Source: Torreya grandis (Eukaryota; Streptophyta; Pinopsida; Cupressales; Taxaceae). From it: a stretch of DNA of 64,000 nt. Below, piece after piece: positions 57,600-64,000 of the stretch. The notes beneath the pieces are model-generated. The model was not told the DNA's origin, ran no database searches, and was given only the letters and a program-made list of their open reading frames with translations. The stretch lies in assembly GCA_037957365.1 (NCBI GenBank), contig JARHVA010000001.1:16570001-16634000 (forward strand), in the 5' to 3' direction. Made by a program: the position numbers and the translations under genes. Position 1 is the first letter of the stretch; the number at the start of each line of letters is the position of its first letter.

Positions 57600-59204
57600 T
57601 TCTCCTATTGGAGTGTATTGACACTGTATATACTATTGTTGGAATTGTCTTGTGATGCTTTGTGATGTGGAGGGCTCAGATTGGTTAGTTGTGGTAGAAG
57701 ATAATGATCTAAGTACCACAGCATTTGATGATCCCTTGGACTTGGAATGGTAAGAAGAAGATTTGGAAAAAGGGTCACTAGATTTTGCGTTGGTATTTTT
57801 ACTATGCAATTTGATCTTATCTTCTTCGACAGTGCAGAGTTCAAGCTTTCGAGCCATGGTGAAAGCTTCATCGAATGTGTAGAAAGTTTGAACCCACAAA
57901 GTGGATGAGATGTGTTTGGCACATGCTCTTGAAAAGAGCTCAATGAGCTAAGGTTGAGGTAGTGAATAGGAGAGTTGGTTGATCAAACCTCTCCAACGGG
58001 CAATAAAGTCAGCTATTGACTCATCACCGAATTATCTAATAGAATATAAGTCTGTGATGGAGACCTTCTTAGTGATGTTGATTGAGAAGTGGTGGAGGAA
58101 TAGCTGAGCTAGTTGAGTGAAGGTAAAAATAGAGTGACTGGTAATAGAACTATACCAATCAAGGGCGGCACTAGAAAGTGACATAGAAAATGTGCAAAGT
58201 AATAATGCATCATCGTGTGCTATAAGGTAGCAAGCGTGTCTAAACGCTCGTAGATGTTGTTGTGGGTCCTCTTCACTCTGAAAATGAATAAATTTTAGGA
58301 GTTCCTACTGGCTAGGATATGGTCTAATAAGCACTGAAAGGTGGATGGGTTCGTTACAGATTTGTTCATATGAAAGAATATTCTTCGAACCTAAAATAGA
58401 TGTCTCGAGGTTAGACATCTTATCCATCAACATCTTGATTAGATCAGATGATGGATTTCTAGGAGGGGCACCCCCTAAGTTATAAGGTACCTGGAAGGCA
58501 TTGGGAGGAGCGTATGAAGTACTGGGTTGCATTTGTATAGGCGCAACATATTGATAGTTCGTCATGGGGACTGATGTTAAGGCCAAGGGAGCTTGTGCCA
58601 TGAAGTTGGAGGGCACAACTTGATTAGATGCCGCCAAAGGTGGTTGAATGGTGGTGACACTAGTAAAAGGATAGGTAGTCACTCTTGTATTTATGGGCGC
58701 AAGAGTGGGTGGGATAGAGACAATCAAGTTCTGAAAAGGTGTTAAACTTAGTTGCATTATTTGTGGTTGAGGGGGTACAAAAACCCTGATAGAAGTAGGT
58801 CCACAAATAGAAGGGGAGGCCAAATCTTGAACATTGGCCATGGTTGGGTTACTAGTTGAGGCAATGGCTTGAGTGACCATAGGTTGGGTAACGGAGGCTG
58901 TTGATATTATTGTCGTTTCAACCAAGGAAGTTGGCATCCCATAAACAGGATTACCTGAAAGATCTCACGTTTGGCTTCTAGCGAGATAGTGTTGGAGAGC
59001 CTTGACATTGTGGTCAAGCAATCTCTCAAAATTTTGATCCCCTTCAGGAACAATAGGGGGTTGATTTGGGGTAGGTTGGATAGGAGTATGCTCAGTGTCT
59101 GAAGTATAATCCATTAGATGACTTGGTGTGAAGGGCGAAGGTGGGAGTGGTTGTTGCCTTGCGTGGTCAACAAGAGTTTTGGCTTGACTGCGTATCAAAA
59201 CCAT
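57600..59204 (-). pseudogene. E2 gag (N-terminal region and capsid), nearly intact
   Basis: The start is taken as 59204 (minus), MVLIRSQAKTLVDHARQQ. A Pro/Thr-rich N-terminal part is open to 58965. It is then interrupted by one TGA where CGA (Arg) is expected, and is open again for 210 codons to 58305. The capsid follows in frame as ELLKFIHFQSEEDPQQHL, RAFRHACYLIAHDDALLLC, DWYSSITSHSIFTFTQLAQL, IADFIARWRGLINQLSY and MARKLELCTVEEDKIKL, a full retrotrans_gag series. Only three or four nonsense codons (Trp, Gln or Arg positions) break it. Gag forms the particle that packages element RNA. Confidence 0.85.
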
Positions 59205-60340
59205 TCAAGAAAAAATAGATTCAGGTTCTAAAAACTATGTATTTCAGTTTTAAAATTCCAAAATTTATGTTTAACAGTAAAAAAGTCAAGTTTTAAGCTT
59301 GCTATTTTGAAAGAAAATTTGTTGACAGTTACCAATGTTGGTGGAAAAACCGATGTCGGTGAATATATGTTGCCGACGTCAGTTGAAAAAATGATGTCAG
59401 TGAAAATTAGTTGCCGACATCGATGAAAAAATTGATGTCAATTTCTGTGTATTTATAGAAACTCAAAAAATTGAAAGTTTTTGGAATAAAGGAGAAATTC
59501 TGAGTTGTTTTTAGACCTCAGAATGATGCGACCTTACCAGCTCAAAAAATTAGATAAAGACAGCAAAATAAATGAAGGAAAGCAACCTCTAAAATGTTAA
59601 ATTCCTAAGAATAAATTTTAGAGTCGTGGTGGCTTATGCCTTAGAAGAATGTGTTTGGGAATTGGGCTTTTAAAACGGGTCCTAAAGAGGAAGTTTATGA
59701 TTGGTTTCGGGTTATGTTTTGGTGCTCAAAAATATGTGTTAGGTTTAGCACGCGGCCCAGTGCTGGGGCTTGCTCCCTTCACTTCACGAACCCAGAGCCG
59801 AGCTGGGCTGCTTAGCCAATATATACTTTGCCTATAGTTTATACTCTGCCAGAGAACAAAGTGGGTCCTCCCCTTAGTAGTGAAGTCCAAGTAGGATTGC
59901 CAGGAAGGGTAAGGTATCCGCTAGGTGATGAAATCTTAGATGGGCCTTGTCTCAAGTATGTTTAAACGTTTAATTTGATGTGCTTGTGGTCTAGTTGTGT
60001 AACATATGTGCACTACGATTTATTCATAATGCGTTTTAATTACTAAATGAGCTAAATATGCATTCAAGCAAGAATGAAATGCAATAGTTTTTTAACCCAA
60101 ATTGAAATGTTTTATTCAGATGCAAACAATAAGAGAAGAGGTTAAGAGTATGAATTTTCACTACTCTAAGATGCAGGGAAGAAGTGACAAGAAGAAAAAG
60201 AAAGATGTTCTTTTTAACTTGTGCTTATGGTTTCCTTTCGAAATAAGGAGATAGAAAAAGGATGCAAGAAGAGAATTTTTTTCCTAATGCATCTATATGA
60301 AAGTTTGCTTTTTAAAAAAATAAACTCAAGGAAAACTCCA
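59205..60340 (-). other. E2 leader with a palindrome-motif cluster and a block conserved with E1
   Basis: No gene is seen. Five or six ACCGACGTCGGT-like words lie at 59329-59442. A block at 59745-59965 is shared with E1 (47045-47240). Leaders of this kind hold dimerisation and packaging signals, which may explain the conservation; that is inference. Confidence 0.6.
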
Positions 60341-60360
60341 GGGTCCCACCAGGCGTGCCA
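60341..60360 (-). promoter_or_regulatory. Primer-binding site of E2
   Basis: The minus strand reads TGGCACGCCTGGTGGGACCC, three bases inside the 5' LTR. It is the better preserved version of the E1 site. Confidence 0.8.
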
Positions 60361-60363
60361 GAA

Positions 60364-61653
60364 TGTTTCTCTACGTTTTTTGCTAATTACATTTAGAAGA
60401 AGAAGAAGAAACTAAAGTTAGGGGTCAGGGGTTTGTACGTTACCCGGATTAAGTTGTGCACCGTATCCAAGCGTTGTAGGAGCTCCTCTTTGGTTGTGAA
60501 AGAAGACACCTGTAGATAAGAATAAGACTTAAACAAATAAAATGTTAGAATAAGATAAGGTGGACTGCCAAGCTACGTGCTCGGTCTTAGAAGTGTAAAA
60601 ACTTCCTTAAGGGATGGCAGTCCACTATTTATGAAAAAGAGTGTTGTCTAAAAAGAAATGGTGAAAGACTAAGAAAGAGAAATAGAGATAACGCGTTCTA
60701 CAGTCAGTCTATCATAGTTGCCGACGTCGGTAGTCTTGCCGAGGTCAGTTGGTCAATGATGTCGACGTCAGTTATGTTATCGATGTCGGTAGGGGCAATG
60801 GGCCTTGGACGGGTTTCAGGTTTATGTCTATGGTCGACAGAGGAGTCTGGGAGTTTAAAGATTTGTGCAGGGTTGTAGGAGAGTGAATAGGGTCTAAGGA
60901 AAGACAAAGGTAGAGGGTAAGTGTGAAAAGAGGATAAAGATATGGGGAAGGCTTTTCAGCCTCTCCATGGAAGAAGTCAGGTTGGGTTGATAGTATTTAG
61001 AAATAATAAATAGAAATTAATTACCAAGTTATTCTAAAATACTGAAATGAGACAGAAAAATACTTAGCTCTACTTGGTGAAGAACCAGAGGTGTTAGAAC
61101 ACTTAATCCTGTTGTGGCTGATGTCGAGGTCCTCGTGCAATGTTTTAATCCAATCTAGAGTGACTTGTGCAGAGTTTCTATAGCCAGGAGAGCGAAAATT
61201 GAAATTTGATGCTTGGTCTCAAAAGTGTGTGTCGATCTGCAAAGAGTCAGGGGGTCAGCTTAGTGTTAGAGCTCAGGTTAAGTAACTGATGTCGACAATC
61301 CCACTGGCATCAGCCGACAGTTGACCGACATCAGTGGCTAGAGAATGGGTAAAAGGGCTATTTCTAGCCCTTTGCCCATTTCTCCATCTACCAAGTGCAT
61401 TTGCCATTGGAGAACAGTCAAAAGATGGGTTTATTAGGCACGAGAGTTAGTTAGCAGGTTAGGATGGAGTGAGAATAGGTCATGGGTAGATGACCTAGTC
61501 TCAGGGTGACTCATAGGGTAGGAAATGGTCTTAGGGCGAGGTGTCCAAGGTGAGGTGTCTAGGTGATGTCATTAATTTAAAATAAGTAATCTATTTTAAA
61601 TAAATAAGGTGTGTAAAGGACCAAAGGGAGTCAACACAATTTTGATGTCTACA
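60364..61653 (-). repeat. 5' LTR of E2
   Basis: It starts TGTTTCTCTACG and ends GATGTCTACA, matching 51133-52424. The motif clusters at 60717-60792 and 61286-61336 are rich in CG here (GCCGACGTCGGT at 60720-60731, GTCGACGTCAGT nearby). Confidence 0.9.
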
Positions 61654-61658
61654 TTCAT

Positions 61659-62927
61659 ATCTGATTTGCCTTTTAGTTGGCACTGAGAGTGGCATCACTT
61701 TTTTCTATGGTCTGCATTGGAAGATCCCTGCATTTACCAGTGTTTGAATATCTCTGAGAACTGATGCGTGGAGTTGGGCATTTTAGTGCATTGGATGATA
61801 TAGGCATTAAAATTTTGAAGTTGGCATCCTTTTTACTATTTCTAGGATTTTTTTTCCATTAGTGGCATCATTCTTTTGTGTTTTTTGGCATCATCCACTC
61901 AAACTTGGCATCTCTTTTCTGCTGAAGGTGTTGGAAATCTACTTTGGATCTGATGTATTCATCCTCATAGAAAAAGTTTTTTTGTTTGCAGAATGAGGCA
62001 TTGAGATGTGGAAGTGAAATGCATAAGGTGTTGAAATTTATTGTGGAATTTTCTTTTATACTTTGCATTGTTGCATGGAGATCTGCATTTGACTTTAGCA
62101 TGATCTCATTATTTTGATCATTAAGCATCATCTTCAGTGTGTGTAAAGATCATTTGTTATTGCATTAGAAGGCTTAGGCAGATTAGATTTGTGCTAAGGG
62201 AGATCTTTTTCAGCCACTTTGGTGCTTTATTCAGTAGCCTAACATCCTTTCCCAATAGCTTGGTGCTATTATTTTGCTCTTGCATCAGATCTTCTCATTC
62301 TGAGGAGCTTGAGGTCTCTTTTTTTTCCACCTTGGCATCCTCTCTTTGGTTGGAAAAGTCTGGTGTCTGAACTATTGTGCTGGAAATTGGGCTTATTACA
62401 CCTTGGTGTCACACATTTTGACACCTTTCCCCTTTGTGGGCCCACGTCCAACATCTTATTCAAGTTGGTAATTACTTTTTAAATGTTTTCTGATTTTAAA
62501 TGACTTTATTAAAACTCTACAGCATCATTTAGTATGCTGAAAAATAAAGTCTTTTGAAAATATTTTTAAAAAGAGCAATTTTTGAGTCTTTCAAAACTTA
62601 TATCTCAACTTGTCTAAGATGAAGTTGAGGTCCATATTGGCAGGAGCTCAAATCCCCCTTAAAATACCAAACCACCTTATTCTAGACTCCAAGCCAGTTA
62701 TAACAAGTCGTTGGAAGGCACCTTTCACCTCGCCCAAGGGTACTATTTTAATCATTTAGTGTATTTTTTATTAAAAATGTGATATTTACAATAAATTATT
62801 TTATTAATATCTTGCAAAAGGTAGCTTGAAATTGAGTGCCATCTTTTGTAAATGTGTGTGTTTTTCAATTTTTCACATATCTATCCCATTTACATTATAA
62901 AATGCACTAAATTATAAAGTGCCTAAA
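61659..62927. other. C5 interior after E2; recurring GGCATC / GGTGTTGG words, no recognised gene
   Basis: TTGGCATC-type words recur near 61684, 61818, 61862, 61888, 61904 and 62335, and GGTGTTGG-type words near 61927 and 62027. The same words occur before E2 (50878 and 50933). A minus-strand stretch of 87 codons (61868-62131) is open but shows no domain. No gag or pol motif of copia was found. Confidence 0.45.
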
Positions 62928-62976
62928 TTTGGGGGGGTTGGGGAGGAAGGGTGAGGGGAGGGCAGGGGCGTGGGTG
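62928..62976 (+). other. G-rich tract
   Basis: About 48 bases of mostly G, with runs of seven, four, three, four, three, four and three G on the plus strand. It could form a G-quadruplex or be a polypurine tract. No LTR start was recognised next to it. Confidence 0.6.
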
Positions 62977-63361
62977 GCACTACCTAACTAGTTCACACAT
63001 TTACTTCTCCATGAACACATTATCGATAGAGTCTGACATTATCATCCTTGGCTTGTTTACATTTCATGTGTATTGTACTATTTGATCTTATTTATGTGGA
63101 CCCATTTTTGTTAAATCTGACATCCATAGATCATGCACTAGTAATGAATCATAAGCATAAATTGCTCATTCCTTGAGCATGTTTTGTTATTTCAAACATA
63201 GGGGGGTCACTTCTGATTGTCTTGGAGATATTTTTGTGGGCCATACATTCTTTCATGTACACATTCAATTTTTGTAATTGTTACCTATGCCCATTTAGTG
63301 ACTATTTGAATAGGTTGCTCTTGTATTCCTAGATGCATTATTAGTAGAATTTGACATCCAT

Positions 63362-64000
63362 TTGAGTGTGCATTATCACTTGTGCAAAAAAATTTCTAAT
63401 TTGACTAGACTCATTTTTGGCACAGTCCAAAGTCCATCTCAAGAGCATTCACTATTACTCTTAGTTGTGGTCATGTTGACTCCATTTGAGAGATCCCTGA
63501 TAAAGAGAGTTGTTTCATCTCTAGTGATTCTTCTTGATAAGACTGACTATGCTTCACGGTTTATGTACATAGAACATTCACTTAAGGAATGAGAACTTAT
63601 TCCATTCTTATATGGATAGATTCATGCTCCTATTGACCCAAGTCAATATAATGATTAGGCTAACTCTTGTGATTGTGTCCATGGTCACTTGTTGTTGCAT
63701 GTTTTATGGGATTTACACCACCATGTAGAGCACACAGAGTGTCCCTGTACTATTTGGATCACTCGTTAGAGTCTTTTTGGATATTCAATTGAGACTTACA
63801 TCATACCTCCTCCACTACCTATCATCTCTTTAGAGACAATTATACTCTCACCTCTTGCTTTTGTTTCTTGTGGTGAGACATCCATGGTGGGCAGTGATCT
63901 TCCTTCTATCAAGTCCTCACTATAGGATAAGATTCTTCTAGACCTCAATTGTCCTATTATAGATTCTACTTATGTTCCCGTGTTGATTGTTGTTCTTTTA
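63362..64000 (+). pseudogene. Unrecognised plus-strand reading frame running off the window
   Basis: One frame is open for about 213 codons with only four stops (TGA after HSLKE near 63590, then three TAGs). It begins MSVHYHLCKKISNLTRLIFG and includes VLWDLHHHVEHTECPCTIWI and PPPLPIISLETIILSP. That is fewer stops than expected by chance in sequence this AT-rich, and the stops may again replace Trp or Gln. No domain recognised. It could be part of C5 or of the host sequence into which it inserted. Confidence 0.35.

Larger units (their letters stand above)
51133..61653 (-). mobile_element. E2: Tat/Ogre-like element, young, pol mostly deleted
   Basis: LTRs 51133-52424 and 60364-61653 are very similar by eye. 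The 5-bp target duplication TTCAT (51128-51132 and 61654-61658) is perfect. The primer site (60341-60360), conserved leader, near-complete gag and two YH..GHD modules are present. Pol is cut: about 60 residues of RT start join directly to the integrase C-terminus near 54900. E2 thus lacks catalytic RT, both RNases H and the integrase core, and would depend on a relative for movement. Confidence 0.9.

Noticed and set aside
61868..62131. Intact 87-codon minus-strand gene
   Set aside because: No recognisable domain, no promoter and no extension of the frame; the same stretch is full of the GGCATC word repeat. Open by chance is the simpler reading.

Overview
The window is plant nuclear DNA made almost entirely of nested retrotransposons. 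I see no ordinary cellular gene, tRNA, rRNA or CRISPR array. The element types (DUF4283-type LINE, chromoviruses with chromodomains, Tat/Ogre-like Ty3 elements with long LTRs and a second archaeal-type RNase H, Ty1/copia with initiator-Met primer sites) and a plant mobile domain (PMD) all indicate a seed plant with a large, repeat-rich genome. A gymnosperm or another slow-turnover genome is plausible, but the species cannot be told from this sequence.

Nesting order, worked out from LTR pairs, target-site duplications and reading frames that resume on the far side of insertions: (1) a minus-strand LINE fills about 1.4-7.2 kb, with an unrecognised minus-strand pseudo-ORF at 0.1-1.1 kb. (2) Chromovirus G1 (minus strand) lies next to it: 3' LTR 7209-7919, pol 7.95-11.6 kb, then gag again at 48.8-49.8 kb and a 5' LTR remnant at 49805-50198. 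(3) G1 gag is split by E1, a Tat/Ogre-like element of about 37.2 kb (11591-48831, minus) with about 1.35 kb LTRs. (4) E1 was itself hit twice: by E3 (15663-29836, LTRs about 1.23 kb), which landed in an antisense PMD ORF, and by G2 (31972-37533), a plus-strand chromovirus. (5) E3 contains an internally deleted copia element C4 (23320-27844). (6) A plus-strand copia element C5 (5' LTR 50199-50578) sits in the G1 5' LTR and runs off the right edge. Its leader is split by E2 (51133-61653), a young Tat/Ogre-like element with a perfect TTCAT duplication, nearly intact gag and most of pol deleted.

E1 and E2 share an organisation (read on the minus strand): LTR, primer site beginning TGGCAYGC, conserved leader, gag capsid, a first YH..GHD..C module, a long Pro-rich spacer, a second YH..GHD module, protease, RT, RNase H, archaeal-type RNase H, integrase, a long 3' UTR with short tandem repeats, polypurine tract, LTR. 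E1 additionally carries the PMD ORF antisense in the 3' region; E2 has none there.

Most coding regions are dead. Stops fall mainly where Trp, Gln or Arg codons are expected, the pattern left by decay of methylated cytosine. Several catalytic residues are lost. The least explained signals are dispersed arrays of a 12-bp palindrome, ACCGACGTCGGT and its CpG-decay forms, shared by the LTRs and interiors of unrelated copia and Ty3 elements; the mirror-image structure of E3; and the C4 insertion, whose one end is not an LTR end but leader sequence about 40 bp past it.
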